From NCBI RefSeq assembly GCF_003850565.1, contig NZ_CP027706.1:6647001-6711000 (forward strand): DNA of 64,000 bases. Direction: 5' to 3'. This document shows positions 44,407 through 52,830 of this stretch, piece by piece. Position numbers and translations under genes: made by a program. The DNA comes from Pseudomonas sessilinigenes. GTDB lineage: Bacteria > Pseudomonadota > Gammaproteobacteria > Pseudomonadales > Pseudomonadaceae. Position 1 is the first letter of the stretch; every line of letters begins with the position of its first letter. A model generated the notes under the pieces. It saw nothing but the letters and a program-made list of their open reading frames with translations, did no database searches and was not told the origin of the DNA.

Positions 44407-45293
44407 GCGTTTTGCTCCAACAACTGCAAGCCCACCCAGTAGCGGGCAAATTGATAGGCACAGCGGCCATTGCGGTTACCACGGCCGGTGGCCCAGCGCA
44501 CCGCGAGAATGTCCAGCGCCTCGTCGCGCTGCCACTTCAGGCCGGCCTTGCCTGCCAGCTCGCCGATCCAGTGCTCGACCACATTGAGGAAGTGCTCCTG
44601 GGTAAAGGGGTAGAACGACAACCACAGGCCGAAGCGGTCCGACAGGGCGATCTTGTCTTCCACCGCTTCGCTGGGGTGCAGTTCGCCATCGACGCGCTTC
44701 CAGTTCTCGTTATCGCTCTCCTTTTCCGGTACAAGGTGCCGGCGGTTCGAGGTGGCGTAGAGCAGGACGTTCTCCGGGGCCTGCTCCAGGGAGCCGTCGA
44801 GCACGCTCTTGAGCACCCGATAGTCGCCCTCGCCCGACTCGAAGGACAGGTCGTCGCAAAACAGCACGAAACGCTGGGGCAGCTTGACCAGTTGCTCCAC
44901 CACTCGCGGCAGGTCCGCCAGGTGGTCGCGCTCGATCTCGATCAGGCGCAGGCCGCTCCTGGCGTGCTCGGCCAGCAGCGCCCGCACCAGGGAGGACTTG
45001 CCAGTGCCACGCGAGCCCCAGAGCAGGGCATGGTTGGCCGGCAGGCCGTCGAGGAACTGCTGGGTATTGCGCGCCAGCTGTTCACGCTGCTTGTCGACCC
45101 CGATCAGGTCGCTCAGGCGCATGTCCAGGCTGACCTCCAGTGGCAGCAGGAAACCGCTGCGGCCTTCGCGTTGCCAGCGAGCAGCCAGGCACTGGCTCCA
45201 GTCGATAGACTGGCGCGGGGTTGGCAACAGGGGTTCGATCCGGGCCAGAACCGCATCGGCGCGTTCAAGAAATGCAATCAATCGAGCATCCAC
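44403..45293 (-). CDS. DUF815 AAA-type ATPase
   Basis: A 296-residue ATPase of the DUF815 family. It has a Walker A (LLWGSRGTGKSSLVRA, near residue 95), a Walker B-like FVLFCDDLSFE near residue 145, and LLYATSNRRHLVPE near 180, matching the AAA fold with a sensor Asn. The N-terminal ~80 residues and the ending (GRGNRNGRCAYQFARYWVG) are family features. The cellular role is not established. It leads a two-gene unit with msrC and is divergent from sagS. Confidence 0.9.
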   Translation of the reverse strand: MDARLIAFLERADAVLARIEPLLPTPRQSIDWSQCLAARWQREGRSGFLLPLEVSLDMRLSDLIGVDKQREQLARNTQQFLDGLPANHALLWGSRGTGKSSLVRALLAEHARSGLRLIEIERDHLADLPRVVEQLVKLPQRFVLFCDDLSFESGEGDYRVLKSVLDGSLEQAPENVLLYATSNRRHLVPEKESDNENWKRVDGELHPSEAVEDKIALSDRFGLWLSFYPFTQEHFLNVVEHWIGELAGKAGLKWQRDEALDILAVRWATGRGNRNGRCAYQFARYWVGLQLLEQNA

Positions 45294-45443
45294 GACTTTT
45301 CCTCAGGCACGTTCAAGGTAATGATGCGGCACACAGACGAAACGCAGTCCTGATCGAGGGGTCTATCGCCTTATCAGCTGCTGCCAGGCCAAGCCGGCAA
45401 CCCAAGATGATCAGCTATGCTTGCGCAGCGAAGGGAAACGAAA

Positions 45444-47780
45444 GTGGTTCAACTCCCCATGGATATCAATTTCACCAACCGCCTGTCCTATAAACAGGCT
45501 CGGCTCACCGTGGTGGTGGGTTTCATTCTGGGGACCGCGCTCAGTCTGCTGCAAATCGGCATCGATTATGCCAGCGAAGACGCCTCCATCAATCGTGAAA
45601 TCCATGCGTTACTGGAAATCAGTCACAATCCGGCCTCACGGATCGCCTACAACATCGATTCCGAACTGGCCCAGGAATTGACCCTGGGCCTGCTGCGCTC
45701 CCCGGCAATCATCCGTGCGCAGTTGATCGACAACAACAATACCTTGCTGGCCAATGTCGAGCGCCCACCGCTGCAAAGCCGCTACCGGGCCATCAGCGAC
45801 TTCCTGTTCGGCGCCGACCGCCAGTTCGAGGATCGCCTGTACCTCAGCCACCTGCCGGAGGAGTCCCTGGGCTCCCTGCACCTGGATGTCGACACCTACG
45901 CTTTCGGCAGCCGCTTCCTGCGCCGCGCCGAAGTCACCCTGATCAACGGGTTTGCCCGCAGCCTGATCCTCACCGGGATTCTCCTGGGGTTGTTCTACGT
46001 GATGCTGACCAAGCCCTTGGTCGGTGTGATCCGCGAGCTCAGCAGCCGCGACCCGCGCAGTGCCCAGCAGGCCAAGCTGGAGTTTCCTCCTGGCCATGAA
46101 AACGACGAGGTCGGGGTGCTGGTCAAGGTCGCCAACCAGCAGTTCGAGATCATGACCACCGAAATCCAGCAGCGGCGCAATGCCGAAAATCGCCTGACCG
46201 AGTACCTCGGGCAGCTGGAGAACATCGTTTCGGCCCGTACCACCGAACTCAAGGCCAGCAATGCTCGCCTCAGCCAGTCCAACGAAGAACTGGAAGCGGC
46301 GCGACGCACAGCACTGGACATGGCCCAGGCACGTGCTGCGTTCCTGGCCACCATGAGCCACGAGATCCGCACCCCACTCAACGGCCTGCTGGGCATGATC
46401 GCCTTGTCCCTGGACAGCCCGCTGAACCCGGAGCAACGCCAGCAACTGTCCATTGCCCACGACTCCGGCAAGGTCCTGGTGGAGTTGCTCAACGATATCC
46501 TCGATATGTCCAAGTTCGACGCCGGGCAACTGGAGCTCGAGCACATTCCCTTCGATCTCGGGGTCCTGGTGGAGGACACCGCCAACCTGCTGTCGCAGAA
46601 CGCGGCGGCCAGCGTCGAGTTGGCTTGCCTGATTGCCCCGGACTTCCCCGCGCTGGTCCTGGGGGACCCAACGCGAGTGCGGCAGATTGTCAGCAACTTA
46701 CTGTCCAATGCCCTCAAGTTCACGCGTTTCGGCCGGGTCGATGTGCGCCTGAGTACCCTGGGCGATGGAGTACGTATCGAAATCTGCGATACCGGCATCG
46801 GTATCGCCCAGGAAGCCCAGGCCAAGATCTTCCAGCCCTACACCCAGGCAGGTGCCGGCATTACCCGGCAATTTGGCGGCACCGGGCTGGGCCTGGCACT
46901 GACCTATAATCTCTGCGAGGCCATGAACGGCCGCCTGAGCATCAGCTCGGAAGTCGGCTTCGGCAGCCAGTTCTGCGCGGACCTGCCACTGCCATGCCAC
47001 ACCCCGGCGACACCGCTGCCGATGCTGTCCGGCAAGATCATTGCCATCACCGATGCCGGCAGCGGCCTGGCGGAACTGCTGGACAGCCTGCTGCCGGCCT
47101 GGGGCCTGAGCTACCAGCGGTGCAATATCGAGGACTCCCTGGCCGGGCGGCATCCCGACCTGCTGATTACCGACTGCCCGGAATGCCTGTTCGGCCTGCG
47201 CCCGGCCATCAATGCGCCGATCCTGCTGGTGACCGCCTACGGCAGCTTCCTGCCCAGCGAGCAGGCCAGTGCCCTGGCACCGCTGCAACAACAGGCGCGG
47301 CCGCTGGCGCGCAATGCGCTGTATCAGACCTTGCGGCGCTCACTGCAGGCCGAGCCCGTCACGCTCAACGATGCACAGCTGGAAATGCCGGCGCAGATCC
47401 GCCGGGCGAACATCCTGCTGGTAGAAGACAACCCGGTGAACCAACTGGTGGCCAAGGGCATGCTGAGCAAGCTGGGGTGCTCGGTCACCGTGGCCGCCCA
47501 TGGCCTGGATGCGCTCAACCAGCTGGAACACAGCGCCTTCGACCTGATCCTGATGGATTGCAACATGCCGGTCATGAACGGCTACGAGGCCAGCCGGCAG
47601 ATCCGCCGCAGCGGGCGCTGGCCGGACCTGCCGATCATCGCCCTGACCGCCAACGCCATGCCCGAGGAGCGCGAGCGCTGCCGTGCTGCCGGGATGAGCG
47701 ACTACCTGGCCAAGCCCTTCCGGCGTGAAGAGCTGATCGCCCTGCTGGACCTCTGGGTACCGACTACGACAAAGCTCTGA
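45444..47780 (+). CDS. sagS: SagS-like hybrid sensor kinase (surface attachment / biofilm switch)
   Basis: A ~778-residue hybrid kinase. Two membrane helices (residues ~20-40 and ~175-195) enclose a periplasmic sensor, then HAMP and coiled coil, HisKA with His306 in TMSHEIRTPLN, HATPase (VSNLLSNALKFT, GTGLGLALT), a degenerate receiver-like region, and a functional receiver with Asp705 in LILMDCNMPVMNGYE. In P. aeruginosa SagS signals to HptB and BfiSR during attachment; the neighbours ospR-gpx-msrB match the PAO1 order. Start: GTG 45444 with AAGGGA upstream; ATG 45417 or 45459 are alternatives. Its 3' end overlaps ospR by 17 bases, convergent. Confidence 0.9.
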   Translation: MVQLPMDINFTNRLSYKQARLTVVVGFILGTALSLLQIGIDYASEDASINREIHALLEISHNPASRIAYNIDSELAQELTLGLLRSPAIIRAQLIDNNNTLLANVERPPLQSRYRAISDFLFGADRQFEDRLYLSHLPEESLGSLHLDVDTYAFGSRFLRRAEVTLINGFARSLILTGILLGLFYVMLTKPLVGVIRELSSRDPRSAQQAKLEFPPGHENDEVGVLVKVANQQFEIMTTEIQQRRNAENRLTEYLGQLENIVSARTTELKASNARLSQSNEELEAARRTALDMAQARAAFLATMSHEIRTPLNGLLGMIALSLDSPLNPEQRQQLSIAHDSGKVLVELLNDILDMSKFDAGQLELEHIPFDLGVLVEDTANLLSQNAAASVELACLIAPDFPALVLGDPTRVRQIVSNLLSNALKFTRFGRVDVRLSTLGDGVRIEICDTGIGIAQEAQAKIFQPYTQAGAGITRQFGGTGLGLALTYNLCEAMNGRLSISSEVGFGSQFCADLPLPCHTPATPLPMLSGKIIAITDAGSGLAELLDSLLPAWGLSYQRCNIEDSLAGRHPDLLITDCPECLFGLRPAINAPILLVTAYGSFLPSEQASALAPLQQQARPLARNALYQTLRRSLQAEPVTLNDAQLEMPAQIRRANILLVEDNPVNQLVAKGMLSKLGCSVTVAAHGLDALNQLEHSAFDLILMDCNMPVMNGYEASRQIRRSGRWPDLPIIALTANAMPEERERCRAAGMSDYLAKPFRREELIALLDLWVPTTTKL

Positions 47781-48225
47781 TCTGTTGCAGCAAGCGATCG
47801 AGGCCATCACGCAGCTGGCCCAGGTTGTCCAGATCGACTCCGCTGTCGCACAGCAGCGCCGCCTTGAGCGGCGGGACTTGCTCGCGCAGGGCCAGTCCCG
47901 CCTCGCTCAGGCTCAGGTGCACCTCGCGCTCATCACGACCGGAACGCCGGCGTTGCACCAGTTGCAGTTGTTCCAGGCGCTTGAGCAAGGGGGTCAGGGT
48001 GCCGGAGTCCAGCGCCAGCCGCTCGCCCAGGGCCTTGACCGTCGGCAGGGGCGGAGGCTGTGCATGCCACTCCCACAACACCAGCATCACCAGGTATTGC
48101 GGGTAAGTCAGGCCGAGGCGATCGAGCATCGGCTTGTAGCCGCGCACCACGGCCCGGGATGCGGCATACAACTTGAAGCACAGTTGGCTATCGAGCTTGA
48201 GTGAGTCCACGGGCGAGTCGTTCAT
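47764..48225 (-). CDS. ospR: OspR, MarR/OhrR-family thiol-based regulator
   Basis: A 153-residue winged-helix repressor. [16 protein letters not shown] places Cys16 at the reactive position of OhrR proteins; a second Cys (CDSGVDLDN) lies near residue 127, as in two-Cys OhrR/OspR. The DNA-binding part includes [34 protein letters not shown] and the wing [16 protein letters not shown]. In P. aeruginosa OspR represses the adjacent glutathione peroxidase gene and responds to peroxide. Its start overlaps gpx by four bases (ATGA), so gpx-ospR is an operon likely autoregulated from the palindromes at 48752-48770. Confidence 0.92.
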   Translation of the reverse strand: MNDSPVDSLKLDSQLCFKLYAASRAVVRGYKPMLDRLGLTYPQYLVMLVLWEWHAQPPPLPTVKALGERLALDSGTLTPLLKRLEQLQLVQRRRSGRDEREVHLSLSEAGLALREQVPPLKAALLCDSGVDLDNLGQLRDGLDRLLQQIRALS

Positions 48226-48707
48226 TTGAGCAGGGCTTCGATCTCTCGAGTCAGGTCCTGGGGCTTGGTGGTCGGAGCGAAACGCTTGACCAGCCGTCCC
48301 TCACGATCGATCAGGAACTTGGTGAAATTCCACTTGATCCCCTGGGACCCCAGGAGCCCGGGAGCCCGCTTCTTCAACTGGACGAACAATGGATGGGTAC
48401 CCTCGCCATTGACCTCGATCTTCTTGAACAGCGGGAAGCTCACGCCATAGTTCAACTCACAGAACTCGGAGATCGCGCCCTCGTCGCCCGGCTCCTGCTT
48501 GCCGAACTGATTGCACGGAAAACCCAGAACCACCAGGCCCTGGTCCCGGTAGGTCTGCCACAATTCCTCCAGCCCCTTGTACTGGGGCGTGAATCCGCAC
48601 TTGCTGGCGGTATTGACCACCAGCACGGCCTTGCCAGCGAAATCCGCCAGGGTTTTCTGCTCACCCTTGATGGTGGTGCAGGGAATGGTCAGCAACGCAT
48701 CGGTCAT
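48222..48707 (-). CDS. gpx: Glutathione peroxidase
   Basis: A 161-residue thioredoxin-fold peroxidase (Gpx/BtuE type) that reduces hydrogen and organic peroxides. Catalytic Cys lies in [12 protein letters not shown], Gln in [12 protein letters not shown] and Trp in [11 protein letters not shown]; the second Cys in FPCNQ would be the resolving one for thioredoxin-dependent recycling. First gene of the gpx-ospR operon on the minus strand, with two overlapping palindromes about 45-60 bases upstream. Confidence 0.95.
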   Translation of the reverse strand: MTDALLTIPCTTIKGEQKTLADFAGKAVLVVNTASKCGFTPQYKGLEELWQTYRDQGLVVLGFPCNQFGKQEPGDEGAISEFCELNYGVSFPLFKKIEVNGEGTHPLFVQLKKRAPGLLGSQGIKWNFTKFLIDREGRLVKRFAPTTKPQDLTREIEALLK

Positions 48708-48751
48708 GGCAGCAACTCCATTGAAGGTTGGGAACGGATAAAAATAGCGCT

Positions 48752-48770
48752 CAATTAGATTGTGAACAAT
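48752..48770 (-). promoter_or_regulatory. Candidate OspR operator upstream of gpx
   Basis: Two overlapping palindromes, CAAT-TAG-ATTG (48752-48762) and ATTGT-GA-ACAAT (48759-48770), lie in the AT-rich stretch upstream of the gpx start. AT-rich palindromes of this form (TACAATT/AATTGTA-like) are what OhrR-type regulators bind. The assignment rests on position and the neighbouring ospR gene. Confidence 0.6.
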
Positions 48771-48831
48771 TTAAATAACGAAAAAATAGGCCCCATGGAG
48801 CCCAATACCAGCCAGTCAAGCGAGGCGAACC

Positions 48832-48934
48832 CTGCAGGAGCGAAGCTTGCTCGCGATGGACTTCAGAGCGCTGCGTTTATCCAGTCAATAAGCGCTAGCG
48901 TTAACGACCATCGCGGGCAAGCCACGCTCCCACC
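48832..48934. repeat. REP doublet (REPIN-like) between gpx and msrB
   Basis: Two inverted copies of the Pseudomonas REP consensus: CTGCAGGAGCGAAGCTTGCT plus CGCGATGG (48832-48859), and CCATCGCGGGCAAGCCACGC plus TCCCACC (48907-48934), separated by about 47 bases. Each copy can fold, and the pair can fold together, as in REPINs mobilised by RAYT transposases. No RAYT gene is in the window. It lies between two 3'/5' gene ends and is not coding. Confidence 0.85.
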
Positions 48935-48979
48935 CTTTCCTTAGTTGATCGGCATTACTCCATGGAGCCGTCCTTTCGC

Positions 48980-49372
48980 CTAGCGCGCTACCAGGTCCAG
49001 GCAGACGGAGTTGATGCAGTAGCGCAGGCCGGTGGGCGGCGGGCCATCCGGGAACACGTGGCCCAGGTGGGCATCGCACTTGGCACAGACCACTTCGGTG
49101 CGGATCATGCCGTGGCTCAGGTCGCGGATCTCGATCATCGCGCTATCGGCGATGGGCTCGTAGAAGCTCGGCCAACCACAACCGGAATCGAATTTGGCCC
49201 TGGAGTCGAACAGCGGCTCATTGCAACAGATGCAGTGGTACACCCCATCGGTCTTGGTGGCGTTGTACTTGCCCGAGAACGGACGTTCGGTGCCCTTGAG
49301 CCGGCAGACGTTGTACTGCTCGGGATCGAGCATGGCCCGCCATTCTTCCAGGGTTTTTTCCAGCTTTTCCAT
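48980..49372 (-). CDS. msrB: MsrB, peptide methionine-(R)-S-oxide reductase
   Basis: A 130-residue enzyme that repairs methionine-R-sulfoxide in proteins. Zinc ligands are in [10 protein letters not shown] and [25 protein letters not shown] is the substrate region, and [11 protein letters not shown] has the catalytic Cys. ATG 49372 follows GAGGAAGG. The leader contains a terminator-like hairpin (49392-49427). It shares with alaA a divergent promoter region. Confidence 0.95.
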   Translation of the reverse strand: MEKLEKTLEEWRAMLDPEQYNVCRLKGTERPFSGKYNATKTDGVYHCICCNEPLFDSRAKFDSGCGWPSFYEPIADSAMIEIRDLSHGMIRTEVVCAKCDAHLGHVFPDGPPPTGLRYCINSVCLDLVAR

Positions 49373-49391
49373 GGTCCTTCCTCTGCAACGG

Positions 49392-49427
49392 AAAAAGCCC
49401 GATCTGTATCTTTTCCACGGATCGGGC
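49392..49427 (-). promoter_or_regulatory. Terminator-like hairpin in the msrB leader
   Basis: Read on the minus strand, GCCCGATC (49427-49420) pairs perfectly with GATCGGGC (49404-49397) and is followed directly by TTTTT (49396-49392). The loop is 15 bases. It lies about 20-55 bases upstream of the msrB ATG, where no other leftward gene needs a terminator, so it may be an attenuator. Confidence 0.6.
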
Positions 49428-49595
49428 GGCACGTATGATTGCGCCTCGTCAGACGCCAGTCTGGCAGCCGCGCTACACCCATTCAAACGGATTCTGCCGC
49501 AGCCGGCGCGAGCTACAGCCGGTGTCACACGGCAGGATTCCCAGTACGGTAGTTCATCCTCCGCCTGGATCGTTCATTTTCGGGAACACATCGCC

Positions 49596-50807
49596 ATGCA
49601 GGTCAGCAAATCGAACAAGCTCGCCAACGTCTGTTATGACATTCGCGGCCCAGTGCTCAAGCACGCCAAACGCCTGGAAGAGGAAGGCCATCGCATCCTC
49701 AAGCTGAACATCGGCAACCCGGCGCCCTTTGGTTTCGAGGCACCGGACGAGATTCTCCAGGATGTGATCCGCAATCTGCCGACCGCCCAGGGCTACAGCG
49801 ACTCCAAGGGCCTGTTCAGCGCGCGCAAGGCTGTGATGCAGTACTACCAGCAGAAGCAGGTGGAAGGCATCGGCATCGAGGATATCTACCTGGGCAACGG
49901 CGTATCCGAGCTGATCGTAATGGCCATGCAGGCCCTGCTCAACAATGGCGACGAAGTGCTGGTCCCGGCCCCCGACTATCCACTGTGGACCGCCGCGGTG
50001 AGCCTGGCCGGTGGCAATCCGGTGCACTACCTGTGCGACGAGCAGGCCAACTGGTGGCCCGACCTCGCCGACATCAAGGCCAAGATCACCCCGAACACCA
50101 AGGCCCTAGTGATCATCAACCCGAACAACCCCACCGGCGCCGTGTACCCCAAGGAAGTGCTGCTGGGCATGCTGGAGCTGGCGCGCCAGCACAACCTGGT
50201 GGTGTTCTCCGACGAGATCTACGACAAGATCCTCTACGATGACGCCGTGCATATCTGCACCGCCTCCCTGGCCCCGGACCTGCTGTGCCTGACCTTCAAC
50301 GGCTTGTCCAAGTCCTACCGCGTGGCGGGCTTCCGCTCCGGCTGGGTGGCCATCTCCGGTCCCAAGCACCACGCCCAGAGCTACATCGAAGGCATCGACA
50401 TGCTGGCCAACATGCGCCTGTGCGCCAACGTGCCCAGCCAGCATGCGATCCAGACCGCCCTGGGCGGCTACCAGAGCATCAACGACCTGGTCCTGCCGCC
50501 TGGCCGCCTGCTGGAACAGCGCAACCGCACCTGGGAACTGCTCAACGACATTCCCGGGGTCAGCTGCGTCAAGCCCATGGGCGCGCTGTATGCCTTCCCA
50601 CGGATCGACCCGAAAGTCTGCCCGATCCACAATGACGAGAAGTTCGTCCTCGACCTGCTGCTTTCGGAAAAGCTCCTGGTCGTCCAGGGCACAGCCTTCA
50701 ACTGGCCGTGGCCGGACCACTTCCGCGTAGTCACCCTGCCTCGGGTCGACGACCTGGAGCAGGCCATTGGCCGGATCGGCAACTTCCTCAAGTCCTACCG
50801 TCAATAA
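49596..50807 (+). CDS. alaA: AlaA, glutamate-pyruvate (alanine) aminotransferase
   Basis: A 403-residue fold-type I PLP enzyme that makes alanine from pyruvate and glutamate. The PLP-binding Lys is in FNGLSKSYRVAGFRSGW; VIINPNNPTGAVY and VFSDEIYDKILYD supply the conserved Asn, Asp and Tyr. The start MQVSKSNKLANVCYDIRGPV, and the whole length, match E. coli AlaA (YfbQ) and PAO1 PA2828. The ATG at 49596 is favoured over longer in-frame reading from the msrB antisense side. A strong terminator follows. Confidence 0.93.
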   Translation: MQVSKSNKLANVCYDIRGPVLKHAKRLEEEGHRILKLNIGNPAPFGFEAPDEILQDVIRNLPTAQGYSDSKGLFSARKAVMQYYQQKQVEGIGIEDIYLGNGVSELIVMAMQALLNNGDEVLVPAPDYPLWTAAVSLAGGNPVHYLCDEQANWWPDLADIKAKITPNTKALVIINPNNPTGAVYPKEVLLGMLELARQHNLVVFSDEIYDKILYDDAVHICTASLAPDLLCLTFNGLSKSYRVAGFRSGWVAISGPKHHAQSYIEGIDMLANMRLCANVPSQHAIQTALGGYQSINDLVLPPGRLLEQRNRTWELLNDIPGVSCVKPMGALYAFPRIDPKVCPIHNDEKFVLDLLLSEKLLVVQGTAFNWPWPDHFRVVTLPRVDDLEQAIGRIGNFLKSYRQ

Positions 50808-50816
50808 TTCTGATAA

Positions 50817-50847
50817 CGCAGTGCGATCCTTCCCTGATCGCACTGCG
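50817..50847 (+). terminator. Terminator of alaA
   Basis: CGCAGTGCGAT and ATCGCACTGCG form a perfect 11-bp stem around a 9-base loop, followed by ATTAATT, ten bases after the alaA stop. Confidence 0.85.
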
Positions 50848-50970
50848 ATTAATTCAGCAACACATCTTCGCTGACCTTCTCCGCCCCCCTCTACTAAGCT
50901 TGCACTTTCCATCGCATCCACTGTCACAGGGTCTGCATTGCAACCAGGTGATGACTGCGTGCGACGGCTG

Positions 50971-50997
50971 GTCATGAAGCTGTCACGCCAGCGTCAT
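50971..50997 (+). promoter_or_regulatory. Three direct repeats upstream of htpX (OmpR/PhoB-type binding site)
   Basis: GTCAT (50971), GTCAC (50982) and GTCAT (50993) recur at exactly 11-bp steps, in the context CTGTCAC-GCCA-GCGTCAT, the layout of sites bound head-to-tail by OmpR/PhoB winged-helix regulators. In P. aeruginosa htpX is known to be controlled by AmgRS, an OmpR-type system, making AmgR the first candidate; PhoB is an alternative. Confidence 0.55.
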
Positions 50998-51036
50998 CTC
51001 CTTTTCCATGCGACATAGTTTGAAATAGAAGCTGTA

Positions 51037-51065
51037 TTGAATAGGGCGTTGTCGCGCCTTATATA
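51037..51065 (+). promoter_or_regulatory. Sigma-70 promoter of htpX
   Basis: TTGAAT (51037-51042) and TATATA (51060-51065) are separated by 17 bases, a near-ideal housekeeping promoter. The 5' leader would be about 40 bases. Confidence 0.75.
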
Positions 51066-51110
51066 CCCCGCGGTACGCAACATCTTTAGCTTGAGGAGAT
51101 TTCTACAACC

Positions 51111-51998
51111 ATGATGCGAATCCTGCTGTTTTTGGCCACTAACCTTGCGGTCGTGCTGATTGCCAGCATCACCCTGAGCCTTTTCGGCTTCAACGGGTTC
51201 ATGGCGGCCAACGGGGTTGATCTGAACCTCAATCAGCTGCTGATTTTCTGTGCGGTCTTCGGGTTCGCCGGTTCGCTGTTCTCGCTGTTCATCTCCAAGT
51301 GGATGGCGAAGATGAGCACCAGCACGCAGATCATCACCCAACCGCGCACCCGCCATGAACAATGGCTGCTGCAGACCGTTGAACAACTGTCCCGCGAGGC
51401 TGGCATCAAGATGCCGGAGGTCGGGATCTTTCCGGCCTACGAAGCGAATGCCTTCGCCACCGGCTGGAACAAGAACGACGCCCTGGTAGCCGTGAGCCAA
51501 GGCTTGCTGGAGCGCTTCTCGCCAGACGAAGTGAAGGCCGTGCTGGCCCATGAGATCGGCCACGTCGCCAATGGCGACATGGTCACCCTGGCATTGATCC
51601 AGGGCGTGGTGAACACCTTCGTGATGTTCTTCGCGCGGATCATCGGCAACTTCGTCGACAAGGTGATCTTCAAGAACGAAGAAGGCCAGGGAATTGCCTA
51701 CTACGTGGCGACCATCGTCGCCGAACTGGTCCTGGGCATCCTGGCCAGTGCCATCGTGATGTGGTTCTCGCGCCAGCGCGAGTACCGTGCCGATGAAGCT
51801 GGTGCCCGCCTGGCCGGCACCAATGCGATGATCGGCGCCCTGCAGCGCCTTCGTTCGGAGCAAGGCCTGCCAGTGCACATGCCCGACACCCTGAATGCCT
51901 TTGGCATCAACGGTGGCATCAAGCAAGGCTTGGCTCGCATGTTCCTGAGCCACCCGCCACTGGAAGATCGCATCGACGCCCTGCGTCGCCGCGGTTGA
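51111..51998 (+). CDS. htpX: HtpX, inner-membrane zinc metalloprotease
   Basis: A 295-residue M48B protease that degrades misfolded inner-membrane proteins together with FtsH. Helices lie at residues ~5-25 and ~38-58, then the HEIGH zinc motif in [13 protein letters not shown] at about residue 142, two further hydrophobic segments (~155-175 and ~195-215), and [10 protein letters not shown] with the third zinc ligand. The ATG at 51111 ([15 protein letters not shown]) fits the family. It is known to work in aminoglycoside and envelope stress in P. aeruginosa. A perfect terminator follows. Confidence 0.96.
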   Translation: MMRILLFLATNLAVVLIASITLSLFGFNGFMAANGVDLNLNQLLIFCAVFGFAGSLFSLFISKWMAKMSTSTQIITQPRTRHEQWLLQTVEQLSREAGIKMPEVGIFPAYEANAFATGWNKNDALVAVSQGLLERFSPDEVKAVLAHEIGHVANGDMVTLALIQGVVNTFVMFFARIIGNFVDKVIFKNEEGQGIAYYVATIVAELVLGILASAIVMWFSRQREYRADEAGARLAGTNAMIGALQRLRSEQGLPVHMPDTLNAFGINGGIKQGLARMFLSHPPLEDRIDALRRRG

Positions 51999-52016
51999 TC
52001 CGCAGTACGGCAACCA

Positions 52017-52046
52017 GCAAAAGGGCGACGCAAGTCGCCCTTTTGC
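52017..52046 (+). terminator. Terminator between htpX and tpm
   Basis: GCAAAAGGGCGAC and GTCGCCCTTTTGC pair perfectly with a GCAA loop. The A-run on one side and T-run on the other allow it to work for both convergent genes. Confidence 0.93.
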
Positions 52047-52062
52047 ATGGACTCAGGAACGC

Positions 52063-52728
52063 TCAGCGTTCACGCTGCTTCTCCAGGCGATAGACCCGCT
52101 CCACCAGGCGGGTGACGCCGCCCTGGAGAAACTTCCAGCTCTCACCCAGGATGTCCCGTTCGGTCTCCACCTGCAGTTGCCAACTGCCCTCCAGACGCTG
52201 TCGGACCTCATCATCCAGTACCGCGAATGGCGGCCCGTCCAGCTGGGCCTGATCGTAGTCCATGGTAATCAGCAGGCCACGAGTACCAGCTGGCAAAAGG
52301 CCGTTGAGGTGTGCGCTATAGCGCTGGCGCATTTCCTGGGGCAAGGCAATCATCGCCGCACGATCGTACAAGGCCGTGCAATCGGCGATGTCCTGGGCGG
52401 TCAGGGCGAAAAAATCGCCACACCAGATCTGGATCGGCCCCTGGGCATAGACCGTGAACGCTCCTTGCTGACGGGTCTCTGGTTGCAGTTGATGCTCATG
52501 GAAAAAATCCTCCACGGCCTTCTGCGACAGCTCGATACCCAACACCTGATGCCCACGATCGGCGAGCCAGAGCAAATCCAGGCTCTTGCCGCACAGCGGC
52601 ACCAGCACCCGGCTCTGCGCTGCCAGGCCAAGGCCTGGCCAGTACTGCTGCAGATAGGGGTTGACCTCTGTCGAATGAAAACCGATCTGCCCCTGCTCCC
52701 AGCGTTTGTGCCAAAAATCTGCTTGCAT
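52063..52728 (-). CDS. tpm: Thiopurine S-methyltransferase
   Basis: A 221-residue SAM-dependent methyltransferase of the TPMT family; bacterial members also methylate selenium and tellurium compounds. MQADFWHKRWEQGQIGFH at the start and VLVPLCGKSLDLLWLADRGH near residue 42 are diagnostic, followed by GDFFAL and YDRAAMIALPQEMR. ATG 52728 is chosen with AAGGGTG upstream. Neighbouring order (htpX, tpm) is like P. aeruginosa. Confidence 0.94.
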   Translation of the reverse strand: MQADFWHKRWEQGQIGFHSTEVNPYLQQYWPGLGLAAQSRVLVPLCGKSLDLLWLADRGHQVLGIELSQKAVEDFFHEHQLQPETRQQGAFTVYAQGPIQIWCGDFFALTAQDIADCTALYDRAAMIALPQEMRQRYSAHLNGLLPAGTRGLLITMDYDQAQLDGPPFAVLDDEVRQRLEGSWQLQVETERDILGESWKFLQGGVTRLVERVYRLEKQRER

Positions 52729-52830
52729 GAAACACCCTTGGAATTCGATCAAAAAGCCCTAAAACTTATATTAGATTTAGATCGATGACCTGATTGAAGA
52801 TGGCGCATCTTAACCCTCAGGACCTTCTTC

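Larger units (their letters stand above)
50808..51110. promoter_or_regulatory. Intergenic region between alaA and htpX
   Basis: About 300 bases without a gene. It contains the alaA terminator (50817-50847), three direct repeats at 11-bp period (50971-50997) and a good sigma-70 promoter (51037-51065) for htpX, described separately. The ribosome site GAGGAG lies about 10 bases before htpX. Confidence 0.75.
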
